A stretch of 44,741 nt of DNA from Planctomycetota bacterium. GTDB lineage: Bacteria; Planctomycetota; Planctomycetia; Gemmatales; Gemmataceae. Each line of letters begins with the position of its first letter. Within the stretch, counting starts at the first letter, position 1. Made by a program: the position numbers and the translations under genes. The stretch covers positions 1 through 44,741 of the forward strand of contig JAKBCS010000029.1 of the NCBI GenBank assembly GCA_021807595.1, given 5' to 3'. The notes under the pieces were generated by a model. That model was not told where the DNA came from. It searched no databases and saw only the letters and a list, made by a program, of their open reading frames with translations. Positions 1 to 10,055 of this stretch are shown here, one piece after another.

Positions 1-13
1 GTTCACCCCACCA

Positions 14-2710
14 ATGCACTCTGCGGATGCTCCTTTTCCCACCCAGGCGTCCCGGCGGATCGAAGACAGGATTCTCCTCATGGCTTCAGCAGCGTCCGAT
101 GGGCAGGTCAAGATTCTCCTCGCCGATGCCTCGCATCCCAGAGGCGGTCGTTTTCGCGCTGGGATATTGCCCGCGCTGGGGGCGGCGGTGTTGCTGTTGA
201 CCGCGAGGGCTGGGGCGGCGGAGAAGCCGGTACCCGCCGATCATGCCGCCAAGATGGCCGCCGGCCGGCAACTGTTCGCGCAGACGATTCGTCCGTGGCT
301 GGAGAAAAACTGTCTGGAGTGCCACGGCGGTGCCAAGGTGAAGTCCGACTTCAATCTGGCCACCCGCGAGTTGCTGCTCAAGGGGGGCGACAAGGGCGCG
401 GCGGTCTTGCCGGGAAAGGGGGCGGAAAGCCCGCTGATAAAATACATCTCCCACGAAGAGATACCGCACATGCCGCCCAAAAAGCCGCCCACTCCCGCCG
501 ACATGGTTCGGGCCGTGACGCGGTGGATCGATCTGGGCGCGGCCTACGACAAACCGCTGGGAGCGGCGACGACGACGAAGAAACCGCTGACAGTGACCGA
601 AAAGGACAAGCAATACTGGGCCTATCGACCGTTGCAGCACGTGACGCCGCCGCAGGTGAAGAACGCCTCCTGGGTGCGTACGCCGCTGGATCGCTTCCTG
701 CTCGCCAAGATGGAGGCGCGCGGTGTGACGCCGGCGGGAGAGGCGGAGCGACGCACGCTGGTGCGGCGGCTGTACTTCGATCTGATCGGCCTGCCGCCCA
801 AGCCGGAAGAGGTCGATGCGGTGGTCGGCGCGGCCGATTTCGACAAGGAGTGGGAAGCGTTGGTGGATCGACTGCTGTCCAGCCCGCACTTCGGCGAACG
901 CTGGGCGCGGCACTGGCTCGATCCAGCTCGCTTCGGCGAAAGTCACGGATTTGAACACGATTATCCGCGGCCGTTCGCCTATCACTATCGCGATTTCGTC
1001 ATCCGCGCCTTCAACCGCGATTTGCCCTACGATCGATTCGTGCAGTGGCAGATCGCCGGCGACGAACTGGCCCCCAACGATCCCGAAGCGCTGGCGGCCA
1101 CCGGCTTTCTGGGCGCAGGCGTCTTTCCGACGCAGATCACCACTAGCGAGGCCGAGCGCATCCGCTACGACGCCCTCGACGACATGCTCGCCACCACCGG
1201 CCACACCATGTTGGCCCTCACGATCGCCTGCGCCCGCTGTCACGATCATAAGTACGATCCCATTCCCACCCGCGATTATTATCGCCTGCTGTCCGCTTTC
1301 ACGAAGACGGTGCGCAGCGAGATCGAGTGGGACCTCGGCAGCGAAGCGGAGCAGAAGGCCGCCCGTGCGTTCGAGACGAAGCTGCAATCTCTCGTCGCCG
1401 AGCGAAAGCGTTTCGAGGAGAAGGAACTGCCCAAGCGCTTCGCGGATTGGGTCGCGGCGCAGCGAGCGCGGCATGCCCCGGTTCCGAAAGTCGAGGCACG
1501 GCTACAGGCACAGATTCAGGGATTGTGGGACGGCAGCCGCACGTTCGACAAGCTCGACGCCAAGGCCCGCGCCGATCTGGTGAACTGGTTCAAAACGCGC
1601 GACGAGGAATGGAAGAAGCGCGATGCTTCAGTGCGCGAAGAGGAGAAACGGCGGCCGAAGTCCACCAAGGTGAAGATGCAGATCTGCACCGAGGGGCAGA
1701 AGCCGATGCGGCACCACACCGCCGACGGTTCCATCCCCGACTTCTATCCGCAGACGTATTACCTCAAGCGAGGCGATGTCAACCAGAAGGACGGCGCGGC
1801 CGAGCTGGGCTTTCTGCAAGTGCTGATGCGCAACCCCGAGGGAGCTGCCCACTGGACCGTATCCAAGCCGGCTGGAGCGCGGACGGCCTTCCGCCGCGCC
1901 GGACTGGCGAAGTGGCTCACCGATACCCGCGACGGCGCGGGAGCGCTGGCCGCGCGTGCGATCGTCAATCGTCTGTGGCACTATCATTTTGGCCGGGGCA
2001 TCGTGGCCACCATCAACGACTTCGGCTTGCAAGGGGAAACGCCCACGCATCCCGAACTACTCGAATGGATGGCCAACGATCTGATCGAACACGGCTGGAG
2101 CCTGAAACATCTGCACCGCCAGATCGTTCTGAGCCAGGCGTATCGGCTGTCCGGGGCGACGAACGCGGCGGGATTGAAAGCGGACCCGGACAATCGGCTC
2201 TGGTGGCGGCGGCCGCGCCGACGCATGGAGGCGGAGATCATCCGCGACAATCTGCTCGCCGTCGGCGGCCGGCTCGATGCCACGATGTTCGGCCCGGGCA
2301 CGCTCGACGAGAACATGCGCCGCCGCAGCATTTACTTCACCGTGCAGCGCAGCCGTCTGATTCCGTTCTTGCAAGTGTTCGACTGGCCCGATAGCCTGAC
2401 CAGCGCCGGCGCGCGACCGACCACCGTGGTCGCTCCGCAGGCGCTGCTGTTTTTGAACAATCCGCAAGTTCATGCCTGTGCGACCGGCCTGGCCGAGCGC
2501 CTGCTGCCCGCCGCCCAGAAAAGTCTGCCCGAGGCCGTCGATCTCGCCTATCGGCTGGCATTCAATCGACCGCCCAGCTCGCGCGAGAGAGAGGACGGCG
2601 CGGCGTTTCTCAACGCCCGGCGCGCCGCGCCCGGCGGCAACCTGACGCGAGCGCTGTCCGATTATGCCCTGGTGCTTTTGAGTCTCAACGAGTTCATCTA
2701 TGTCGAGTAA
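14..2710 (+). CDS. Planctomycete cytochrome C / DUF1549 / DUF1553 secreted protein
   Basis: Predicted exported, heme-binding planctomycete protein with no proven reaction. Residues about 45-68 form a signal peptide (basic GRFRAG, then a hydrophobic run ending in ARAGA). A single CxxCH (CLECH, residues 100-104) opens a Planctomycete cytochrome C domain, followed by MPPKKPP. DUF1549 follows (YFDLIGLPP, HFGERWARHWLD, around 250-350), then a charged helical insert, then DUF1553 (AIVNRLWHYHFGRG, THPELLEWMA) up to the usual C-terminal NEFIYVE. The first in-frame ATG gives an unusually long pre-signal segment. The ATG at position 80 is also possible, so the start is uncertain. The last 11 nt overlap the DUF1501 gene at 2700, the standard partner of this family. 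Family assignment is secure; function is unknown, with surface redox or polymer degradation often proposed. Confidence 0.9.
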   Translation: MHSADAPFPTQASRRIEDRILLMASAASDGQVKILLADASHPRGGRFRAGILPALGAAVLLLTARAGAAEKPVPADHAAKMAAGRQLFAQTIRPWLEKNCLECHGGAKVKSDFNLATRELLLKGGDKGAAVLPGKGAESPLIKYISHEEIPHMPPKKPPTPADMVRAVTRWIDLGAAYDKPLGAATTTKKPLTVTEKDKQYWAYRPLQHVTPPQVKNASWVRTPLDRFLLAKMEARGVTPAGEAERRTLVRRLYFDLIGLPPKPEEVDAVVGAADFDKEWEALVDRLLSSPHFGERWARHWLDPARFGESHGFEHDYPRPFAYHYRDFVIRAFNRDLPYDRFVQWQIAGDELAPNDPEALAATGFLGAGVFPTQITTSEAERIRYDALDDMLATTGHTMLALTIACARCHDHKYDPIPTRDYYRLLSAFTKTVRSEIEWDLGSEAEQKAARAFETKLQSLVAERKRFEEKELPKRFADWVAAQRARHAPVPKVEARLQAQIQGLWDGSRTFDKLDAKARADLVNWFKTRDEEWKKRDASVREEEKRRPKSTKVKMQICTEGQKPMRHHTADGSIPDFYPQTYYLKRGDVNQKDGAAELGFLQVLMRNPEGAAHWTVSKPAGARTAFRRAGLAKWLTDTRDGAGALAARAIVNRLWHYHFGRGIVATINDFGLQGETPTHPELLEWMANDLIEHGWSLKHLHRQIVLSQAYRLSGATNAAGLKADPDNRLWWRRPRRRMEAEIIRDNLLAVGGRLDATMFGPGTLDENMRRRSIYFTVQRSRLIPFLQVFDWPDSLTSAGARPTTVVAPQALLFLNNPQVHACATGLAERLLPAAQKSLPEAVDLAYRLAFNRPPSSREREDGAAFLNARRAAPGGNLTRALSDYALVLLSLNEFIYVE

Positions 2711-4157
2711 TACACATAACCTCCCGTCGCTGTGGACGCGGCGGCAACTTCTGAGTCGTTGCGGCGGCGGTCTGGGCTTGATTGCGTTGAGCAATCTCCT
2801 CCAGCGCGAGGGGCTGTTGGCGGCGGAACCGAAAACTCCGCTCAATCCACTCGCTCCACGTCCGCCGCATTTCGGCGGCCGCGCTCGCGCCGTTATCTGG
2901 ATCTTTATCAACGGCGGACCCAGCCAGGTGGATACCTGGGATTACAAGCCGGCGTTGGCTCGGCTCGACGGCAAGGAACTCCCCGGCTTCGACCGCAGCA
3001 CCGGCTTTTTCATCAACGACATCGGCCCGCTGATGAAGTCGCCGTTCGAGTTTCGCCAATACGGCCAGTCGGGCAAGTGGGTATCGAGCATCTTCCCTTG
3101 TCTGTCGAAGCATGTGGATCAGATGGCGTTTCTGCATTCGCTCCACAGCGAGTCGAACAATCACAGCCCAGCCCTGTTCATGATGAACACCGGCCTGCCG
3201 CGCATGGGCTTTCCGTCCGTCGGCTCCTGGGTCGCCTACGGACTCGGCTCCGAGAACGAGAACCTGCCGGGGTTCGTAGTGATGTCCGATCCCAAGGGAC
3301 GCGGCTTGCCCAAGGGCCACTCGCTCAACTGGACGTGCGGCTTCCTGCCCGGTGCCTACCAGGGAACCTGGCTCAAGCCCGGCGCGGATCCCATCGACAA
3401 TCTGAAACCTGTCGCCGGAGAGTCCAGCGCCGATCAGCAAGTAAGGCTGGATCTGATGGCCCGGCTCAATCGCCTCCACGTCGAGCAAACCGGCCAGGAT
3501 CCGGAACTGGAGGCGCGGATCAAAAGTTTCGAGCTGGGCTATCGTATGCAGTCCGCCGCGCCCGAAGCGCTCGAGCTTAGCCGCGAGCCGAAGCACATCC
3601 TGGACCTGTATGGCGTGGGTCGCCCCGAGTGCGATCACGTCGCCCGGCAATGTTTGATCGCGCGGCGCATGGTGGAGCGCGGCGTCCGCTATGTGCAGAT
3701 TTACTCCGGCGGCATGGAGAACGAGCGCAGTTGGGACGGCCACCGCGACATCAAGGGCAATCACACGCAGTTCGCCGGCGAGACCGATCGTCCCGTGGCC
3801 GGCTTGCTCGCCGATTTGCGTCAGCGCGGCTTGCTGGATAGCACGCTCATCATCTGGGCCGGTGAGTTTGGCCGGCTGCCAATATCCCAAAAGGGAGCGC
3901 AGCCGGGCCGCGATCACAATCCTCATGCCAACACCGTCTGGCTGGCCGGCGGCGGCGTCAAGGGCGGCGTGTCCTACGGCGAATCGGACGAGGTCGGCTA
4001 CAAGGCGGCGGTCAATCGGCTGGACGTACACGATCTGCACGCCACCATCTTGCACCTGCTCGGCCTCGATCACGAACGGCTCACCTATTTCCACAACGGC
4101 CGCCGCTATCGCCTGACCGATGTATCGGGCAAAGTCATCCGGGAGATTGTGGCTTGA
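2700..4157 (+). CDS. DUF1501 family Tat-exported protein
   Basis: DUF1501 proteins have a sulfatase/alkaline-phosphatase-like fold but no established substrate. The N-terminus carries a twin-arginine signal (TRRQLL around residue 13, then a hydrophobic stretch to LLAAEP), so export in a folded state is likely. Family features include FINGGPSQVDTWDYKP, SNNHSPALFMMNTG, and near the C-terminus WAGEFGRLP, GRDHNPHANT and the LHATILHLLGLDHERLTY ending. At 485 aa the length is typical. The ATG lies inside the last codons of the upstream DUF1553 gene (11-nt overlap), implying translational coupling. A paralogous pair with the same overlap lies at 10056-13653. Confidence 0.92.
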   Translation: MSSNTHNLPSLWTRRQLLSRCGGGLGLIALSNLLQREGLLAAEPKTPLNPLAPRPPHFGGRARAVIWIFINGGPSQVDTWDYKPALARLDGKELPGFDRSTGFFINDIGPLMKSPFEFRQYGQSGKWVSSIFPCLSKHVDQMAFLHSLHSESNNHSPALFMMNTGLPRMGFPSVGSWVAYGLGSENENLPGFVVMSDPKGRGLPKGHSLNWTCGFLPGAYQGTWLKPGADPIDNLKPVAGESSADQQVRLDLMARLNRLHVEQTGQDPELEARIKSFELGYRMQSAAPEALELSREPKHILDLYGVGRPECDHVARQCLIARRMVERGVRYVQIYSGGMENERSWDGHRDIKGNHTQFAGETDRPVAGLLADLRQRGLLDSTLIIWAGEFGRLPISQKGAQPGRDHNPHANTVWLAGGGVKGGVSYGESDEVGYKAAVNRLDVHDLHATILHLLGLDHERLTYFHNGRRYRLTDVSGKVIREIVA

Positions 4158-4199
4158 GGGAGGCGTTCGCCGACATCCGGAGACGATCCCGAACCTCGA

Positions 4200-4220
4200 A
4201 CGGGGTGCGCGGCACCCCGT
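4200..4220. terminator. Hairpin between convergent genes
   Basis: A perfect 9-bp stem with a 3-nt GCG loop (ACGGGGTGC pairing with GCACCCCGT) lies in the 74-bp gap between two convergent genes. There is no T-tract on either side. It is plausible as a bidirectional termination or mRNA 3'-end stabilising hairpin, but not a classic intrinsic terminator. Confidence 0.45.
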
Positions 4221-4231
4221 CTCCATCCCGA

Positions 4232-5542
4232 TCAGATCCCGTCCAGGCGTTCCTTGGAGTCACCAAATTTATCGAGGCGCACGCCCATTTTGTCCATTAA
4301 GGTGAGGTAAAGGCTGCACATTTTGCGGTTGGGCTTGCCCAGGTAATTCAAGATGCGCCCGGTCTTGATCTTATTGCCACCGCGACCGACCATCACCACG
4401 GGCAACTGTTGGTTGTCGTGATTGCCGGTCATCATGCTCGACATGAAGAGGATCATGCTGTTGTCGAGCAGCGTGAACTCACCCTCGTGTACTTTGTCGA
4501 GCTTGTCGGCGATATAGGCGACCTGCCGCATGAAAAACTGATTGACTTTCAGCCAATCGGCCCCATCGGTGTGCGAGAGCAAGTGGTGGATCATGTAGTC
4601 CACCTTCAAGAGTGGGAAGCGGAGCGACGAGTGGTCGTTGTTCAGTTTCAAAGTGCAGACACGGCTGGTGTCGGTGCGGAACGCCAAGACGAGAATATCG
4701 CACATCAACCGCATGTGTTGGTCGATGTCTTGCGGGATGCCATCCGCCGGTCGGGCCATGTCCGGCTTGGCGAGCGTCGGTCGCCACCCTTGAAGTCGGC
4801 CCGCCTTGCCAGCTCGATCGATCCGTTGCTCGACCTCGCGGACGGAAGCCAGGTATTCATCGAGCCGTCGCTGGTCGGCTTTGCTGACGCTGTTGCGCAA
4901 GCCGCGCGAGTCTTCCATCACGGCATCTAAAACGCTCTTGTCGGCCTTGCCCACCTCATCGCGGAAAAGGCGGTCGAAAGCCAGGGCCGGGTACAGTTCG
5001 AGCGGGGTCGGCGTCGTCGGCGAACTCCACGAGATGTGCGAGCTGTAGATCATCGAGTAGTTTTTGTGGATGGCCGCGATCGACGGCTCGCATCCCAGCA
5101 CGAGACTCGGAACCTTCGTCTGCGTCTTCATTCGCTCGGCCACGACTTGATCGCAACTGATTCCCGACTTGATCTCGCCGGCGGGGGCGAGGTGCGCGCC
5201 GGTGAGCAGGTTGCCGGTCTGGCAACTGTGGATGCCGCCAATCAGCGCCTCTTGATTGTACAGACCGCGCAGGAAGAGCAATTTCTCGCGGAATGGGTGG
5301 AGTGGCTCCAACACCTTCCCAAGAGTCATGTCCTTGCCTTCGCCCTTGGCCCACCATTCCTTGCTGTGAAAGCCATTTCCAGAGAAGAGGCAGGCGAAGC
5401 GCACCGGCGGTTCCGAGGAGCTATGCTTCGGCTTATCCTCGCCCCACACGGGCAGGGACTCCAACCACGGTAGAGCCATGCTGACGCCGACTCCACGGAG
5501 GAAAGCGCGGCGGGAGAGAGGGTGAGTGATATGTGTCGTCAT
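4232..5542 (-). CDS. DUF1552 family Tat-exported protein
   Basis: DUF1552 is a planctomycete/proteobacterial secreted family of unknown activity, normally encoded beside a DUF1592/DUF1588/DUF1585 cytochrome-like protein, as here. The N-terminus has a Tat motif (SRRAFLRGVG) and a hydrophobic stretch. Typical segments follow: FACLFSGNGFH, FLRGLYNQEA, SCQTGNLLTGA, ISCDQVVAERM and SSMMTGNHDNQQLP. I place the start at the ATG at 5542 because GGAG sits 7 nt upstream. The ATG at 5566 would overlap the upstream stop as ATGA and add 8 residues. It is the second gene of a two-gene minus-strand operon with 5563-9750. Confidence 0.9.
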   Translation of the reverse strand: MTTHITHPLSRRAFLRGVGVSMALPWLESLPVWGEDKPKHSSSEPPVRFACLFSGNGFHSKEWWAKGEGKDMTLGKVLEPLHPFREKLLFLRGLYNQEALIGGIHSCQTGNLLTGAHLAPAGEIKSGISCDQVVAERMKTQTKVPSLVLGCEPSIAAIHKNYSMIYSSHISWSSPTTPTPLELYPALAFDRLFRDEVGKADKSVLDAVMEDSRGLRNSVSKADQRRLDEYLASVREVEQRIDRAGKAGRLQGWRPTLAKPDMARPADGIPQDIDQHMRLMCDILVLAFRTDTSRVCTLKLNNDHSSLRFPLLKVDYMIHHLLSHTDGADWLKVNQFFMRQVAYIADKLDKVHEGEFTLLDNSMILFMSSMMTGNHDNQQLPVVMVGRGGNKIKTGRILNYLGKPNRKMCSLYLTLMDKMGVRLDKFGDSKERLDGI

Positions 5543-5562
5543 CGCGTTTCTCCAAGGGGCGG

Positions 5563-8500
5563 TCATTCGTGATAGTCGCTGCCGCGAATCATCATAAACT
5601 GTGAGCTGCGGACAATGGCTTGCAAGGCGGTCGATAGTCGTCCATCGTTTCGGTTCAGCTCCGCCACCATCTCATCGAGTAAGGCCGTGTCTGAGAGCGT
5701 GACGGATCTTCCTAAAGCATATCCGAGAAGTCGCCGGCAGAATAGGCGCACGATCGTATCTTTCTTCTTGGTTAGCAGGTAGGACCGTAAGCCGTCGATA
5801 CCCTCGAACTCCGTGCCGTCCTTGAGCTTTGCCCTCGCATCGACGGCTAACCCGCCGATCTCCTTCGTCCGTAATCGACCGATGGGGTCGTAGTTCTCCA
5901 ACGCGAAACCGAATGGGTCAATGCGAACGTGGCAGGTGGCGCACGCAGCGTCCTTCGTGTGTCTCTCGACCTGCTGGCGCATCGTGCGTCCGCCGTCGCC
6001 CTCCTCTTCGGGCAATCGGGGGACGTTGGCGGGCGGGCGAGGGAGTTTCTCTCCGAGCAAGGTCTCGACCACCCAATTGCCGCGCAGGACCGGGCTAGTC
6101 CGCGATGCGCCTGCCTGTTTCGTCTGCACGCTCGCCAATCCTAGCACTCCGCCGCGTCCGTATTTCCGCACTCCCTCGACGCGCCGCCAGTCCGGCCCGG
6201 TGATGCCGGGGATGCCGTAGTGCTTGGCCAACGTCTCGTTGAGGAACGTATAGTCGGCGTCGAGAATCGAGGTTACGGAGCGGTCGTTCTGGAAGAGATC
6301 CTGGAAGAACAGGATCGACTCCTGATAGATCGCCTGCCGCAAGTTCGCATCGAACGTCGGAAAAAGTTTCTCGTTCTTCTCTTTGAACTCGTCGAATCCA
6401 CGCACATGAATCCACTGCGTACCGAATTCGATGGCCAATGCCCGGAGGCGTTCGTCCTTGAGCATCCGTCGAACCTGTTCCGCAAGTACCTTCGGATCGC
6501 GGAGTCGGCCCGCCGCAGCAAGAGTTCGCAATTCGTCGTCGGGCGCACTCGACCACAGGAAGTAACTCAGGCGCGTAGCCAGTTCCCAATCGTTGACGCC
6601 CCCTGGTTTCTCTCCCGGCGGAGCCTGCTCGACACGAAACAGGAACGCGGGCGACACCAGCACTCGGGTCAACACCCCGTGAAACGCTTCCTCGTGCCCG
6701 ACATCCTTTCCGCGCAGGGTCTTGTACAGCGCGAGCAGGTCGGCCTTTTCCTTTTCTTGAAGGGGACGCCGATACGCTCGCCCGGCGAATTGCAGCAGGG
6801 CATCCAGTTGCTTCGGGATGGCCTCCGCCTCTTCCTTCAGGAGTTCGTCGGCCCGCTTTTGGAAGTTTGGCCGTTGGCTTTGGAAGTAGGCCACCATCTC
6901 CTTCGGCTGATCCTGGGTGACGAAGCCGATGAACTGCGGCAGGTAGTTGTTCTCGGCGACCGCTTGACGGCTAATGAACCGATGTTCGGCCCACAGGTGG
7001 TCGAGACGGCGCTGCGGCTCGGCGTCGAGGAATAGGCGAGTGAGCGGTTCGTCTTCGCGGTGAAACATCTTCAGAGACACCACTTCGTCCGTGGGAACGA
7101 CGGCGGGGAAGCAGAGGAAAAGCGGAAACAATTGGCGGAACTCATCGTATCCGCGTTGCAGATTCCGATAGCCCTCCTCCTTCGATGAAGCGACAACGGG
7201 ACTGACGCCGTCCCAGCGCGTCGTTGCCTTGGGTGGAGCCGTCAACACTTGGAATTGCACGAGCCGATCTTTGCCTGCACCGTCGAGCCGGCCTTCGACC
7301 GCGAAAGTCCGATCGGCGAACAGAGCCGCCGGGAGGCGCACTTCGAGGACGGAGTTCGCATCGGCGGTCAGACTTGTAACATCCCCCAGTTTATCGACCG
7401 ACTCGGTCCCGAATCGCTTTGGGGCGAGGCCGAACCTGTCTCCCTTTCGTTGCAACTTGGCGAGCCGAGCAATGTCGATGCCTCGGAACAGCGGACCATC
7501 TCTTCCCATAAGTTTGGTGTAGAGAATGCCGTCGGGTTCATTTTCTTTCACTCGCTGTGCGCCGGATAGAATCGCTTCCGCTTGTTGGGCGAGACTTGCC
7601 GCCTCCTTCTCGCGTCCCGGTTGAGTTGCGATCTTGCGCCAGCGGTCGAGGGTCGAATTGGGTGGAATGAGCGCGTTGTCGGAACCGACGCCGTTATTGG
7701 AAGCGCCGCGAACGAAACTCCAAGTGTCGTTGTAACCATGTTTGTCGGCGTGCGGATTCCCGGCCCGAATGGAGTCGGCCACGTCCGCCGACAAATCCCA
7801 GACTCGTCCGGGCTTCCCCTCTTCGACGATGGTGAGTGAGACTTCGGTCAGATCGCAGACGTGATTGCCGTCCCGCGCGTCCACAATCAATACCAGAACG
7901 TCTCTTTTATCTACTTTTGCGCTCTTCAAAGGCATATTCGCCTCTTTGCCGAGATCGACCGCACCCTCATCGAGAATAGTCGCCCGTCCCGCTCGGCGAT
8001 GTTCCAGTCGCCACGCCACGCCGTTTCCACAAGCGGGATGGGCATGGGCAACGCGGGCGGTGATACGAACGCTTCCGGTCATCGGGCTTTTCCAGGCTAC
8101 GGCCACGAACTCGTTCGGCAGGGGGTGGACGGCGACACCGTGAGCCGAGACGCGGCCTGGGATCTGCTCCGTCTTGTTCGAGGCGTTTGCGACCACGGCG
8201 GGCAGATCGGTCTGTTTCTTCCGCCAACCGGCGATGGCCGGTCGTTTGTCGTCCTTCGTCGTTTTCTCTTCGAGTAGCTCCAGGTGCGTTGCGGCTACGA
8301 TCCTCAATTCGTTCGCCTTCGTGACGGGACGAAGGGCCAAGACCGCAGTCCACGCCTTCAGCAAGGGAGCGTGGAGTCCATGTTTCGTCGCCAAATCCTT
8401 TTGGGTGAGTTTTGGGTCCATGGCGAGTTCTCTCGCGGCGGCCAGATACTTAGAAGTCTGGGCAAAGAGTGTGGGATAATCGATTTGGAAGGCGGGGCCG

Positions 8501-9750
8501 AAGTCAGCGTAGTCGCGGAGTAAAAGAGGCTGCTTGCCGGCCGTCTCGAACCGTGGCCGGTTCCAAACGACGTGTCCGCTGCCGGTTGGCCCTAATTCGC
8601 GGGTTGTAAGATACAGAATAGCCTCCGTCTGCCCGGCAGTGGGTTTGATCGCCATGCGGAGCGGGACGGACCCAACCACTTGCGGATTGTTCGCCACCTG
8701 TCGGCTCGTACTCTCGGTAAATCCCTTGCCCAACGGCATCATGTAGCTGCCGATGCGGACGGTCTTCCACAAGACCGATTGCCATGCCGCAATCTCTCCG
8801 GCGAGTGCGGGCACATCGCTTTCCGAAGCCGTGCGCCATTGAGAGCGGATTGCACGGAGGGGATACGACGGCGATTGGTCCGTCAGCGACCGCCATAAAA
8901 TCCCAAAGTATTTCGGATTCAGTTTCTCCTTGGAGGCGATGTCCTCCAAGCGTACCGTACCACTCAGCAGCGCCTCTCGGTGACGAACCGCGGCTGCAAG
9001 ATACGGTTGGACGATCCATCGCCCATCGCCCTCAGCGTAGTCCGCGTAGAAGCGACGGAGTTTGGCGGTACTTTCGTCCGTCCAATCGCGCCGCGTCTTC
9101 TTCGGGGCAAAGTGGAAGCCATCGGGTAAGAGAACGACGTGCTCGGCCGTGTCTTTTGCCGCGCCGAGATATTTATCTAGTAGTGCAGGAGAAATGTCCG
9201 AGAGGGCCTCGGCGGCGTTGGTAAACCCTTCGCCCCCCGCGCCGTCCGCGGGGAACTCACGAGCCGGCTTCAGATCGATTCCAGTCAGGTCGCGGATCGT
9301 GTTGTCGTATTCGCTATTGCTCAGGCGCCGGAGAGGAACATGGCCCGGATCGCCGGTTCGGGCGCGGGCCTCGGCATCCAGAAAATCGCGCACCCAAGTC
9401 ACGAGTCGTTTGCGTTCCTCGTCGGTGGGTTGCGGCTTCTTCTTGGGCGGCATCTCGCCTGCTTCGAGCATTTCGATCGTCTGCTGCCACGGCTTAAGAT
9501 CCTTCCGTATCGCATCCAACGAGGCGAACCGCTCCAGGTCCAGACTCCCCTTCTTGGCTTTCGTCGAATGGCAAGCCAGACAATACTTCGAGATGAGAGG
9601 GCGAATGTCGGCGACATATACGGATTTGGACTCCGCACGTTGCTTTGAGGCTGTCCCCTCTCCACCGACAACCAGCGCGAACAACCCCAGTCCGGCCAGA
9701 ATCAACGTAGAACGGAAGAGCCAGGATGTCCGTCGTTCGGCAAATCTCAT
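5563..9750 (-). CDS. DUF1587/1595/1592/1588/1585 cytochrome-like giant protein
   Basis: This 1395-aa predicted exported protein has heme-type CxxCH motifs at both ends. Residues 1-33 are a signal peptide or membrane anchor. CLACH (57-61) belongs to a Planctomycete cytochrome C domain with the following EMPPKKKP. DUF1587 (LRRLSNSEYDNTIRDLTG) lies around 140-200. A long, mostly beta-rich middle follows. The C-terminal third has the order DUF1595 (AGRAYRRPL), DUF1592 (LATRLSYFLWSSAPDD), DUF1588 (GGVLGLASV, then CATCHVRIDPFGFALENYD) and DUF1585 (LLGYALGRSVTLSD). GAGG lies 7 nt before the ATG. The ATGA overlap or short gap to the DUF1552 gene marks an operon. Domain calls are secure; the electron-transfer or degradation role is inference. 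Confidence 0.92.
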   Translation of the reverse strand: MRFAERRTSWLFRSTLILAGLGLFALVVGGEGTASKQRAESKSVYVADIRPLISKYCLACHSTKAKKGSLDLERFASLDAIRKDLKPWQQTIEMLEAGEMPPKKKPQPTDEERKRLVTWVRDFLDAEARARTGDPGHVPLRRLSNSEYDNTIRDLTGIDLKPAREFPADGAGGEGFTNAAEALSDISPALLDKYLGAAKDTAEHVVLLPDGFHFAPKKTRRDWTDESTAKLRRFYADYAEGDGRWIVQPYLAAAVRHREALLSGTVRLEDIASKEKLNPKYFGILWRSLTDQSPSYPLRAIRSQWRTASESDVPALAGEIAAWQSVLWKTVRIGSYMMPLGKGFTESTSRQVANNPQVVGSVPLRMAIKPTAGQTEAILYLTTRELGPTGSGHVVWNRPRFETAGKQPLLLRDYADFGPAFQIDYPTLFAQTSKYLAAARELAMDPKLTQKDLATKHGLHAPLLKAWTAVLALRPVTKANELRIVAATHLELLEEKTTKDDKRPAIAGWRKKQTDLPAVVANASNKTEQIPGRVSAHGVAVHPLPNEFVAVAWKSPMTGSVRITARVAHAHPACGNGVAWRLEHRRAGRATILDEGAVDLGKEANMPLKSAKVDKRDVLVLIVDARDGNHVCDLTEVSLTIVEEGKPGRVWDLSADVADSIRAGNPHADKHGYNDTWSFVRGASNNGVGSDNALIPPNSTLDRWRKIATQPGREKEAASLAQQAEAILSGAQRVKENEPDGILYTKLMGRDGPLFRGIDIARLAKLQRKGDRFGLAPKRFGTESVDKLGDVTSLTADANSVLEVRLPAALFADRTFAVEGRLDGAGKDRLVQFQVLTAPPKATTRWDGVSPVVASSKEEGYRNLQRGYDEFRQLFPLFLCFPAVVPTDEVVSLKMFHREDEPLTRLFLDAEPQRRLDHLWAEHRFISRQAVAENNYLPQFIGFVTQDQPKEMVAYFQSQRPNFQKRADELLKEEAEAIPKQLDALLQFAGRAYRRPLQEKEKADLLALYKTLRGKDVGHEEAFHGVLTRVLVSPAFLFRVEQAPPGEKPGGVNDWELATRLSYFLWSSAPDDELRTLAAAGRLRDPKVLAEQVRRMLKDERLRALAIEFGTQWIHVRGFDEFKEKNEKLFPTFDANLRQAIYQESILFFQDLFQNDRSVTSILDADYTFLNETLAKHYGIPGITGPDWRRVEGVRKYGRGGVLGLASVQTKQAGASRTSPVLRGNWVVETLLGEKLPRPPANVPRLPEEEGDGGRTMRQQVERHTKDAACATCHVRIDPFGFALENYDPIGRLRTKEIGGLAVDARAKLKDGTEFEGIDGLRSYLLTKKKDTIVRLFCRRLLGYALGRSVTLSDTALLDEMVAELNRNDGRLSTALQAIVRSSQFMMIRGSDYHE

Positions 9751-10055
9751 CGGGAAACCTCATGGAGTGAAGCGCGCCGTTGCGTGGGATAACTGCATTG
9801 TAGAAGATTCTCGCCACTCCTGCTTCCATATCGTGGTCCAGGCCGGCCCCAAGTTAGAGTGCGTTCCTTTCATCCCCTCGCCGACGCCTCGGGCCTGCGT
9901 TCTTTCGATCTTTTCGCAACGGTAGCAATGGAGCCTGCGCGGATGTAAACTAGAAGAAGACGTCGATCGAAACGAGAATCTGTCTGCATGGTTCGGACAC
10001 GGATTCCTCGTGCCCTCGACCCACCGAGCAACCCCGATTCCGCGAGGGAACATTT
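9751..10055. other. Divergent intergenic region (305 bp)
   Basis: No gene is seen between the two divergent cytochrome-type operons. On the minus strand a TACAAT hexamer (plus coordinates 9797-9802) is a fair -10 candidate for the 9750 gene, but I could not find a good -35. On the plus strand GAGG lies 8 nt before the ATG at 10056. TAAACT at 9947-9952 is a weak -10 candidate. Confidence 0.4.

Noticed and set aside
86-1474. Long minus-strand open frames opposite the DUF1553 gene (also 2694-4226, 12853-13929, 36233-37174 and 37190-38104 on the minus strand).
   Set aside because: They mirror strong coding genes in GC-rich DNA, carry no recognisable domains or start signals, and are Arg/Gly/Ala-rich as expected for antisense frames.
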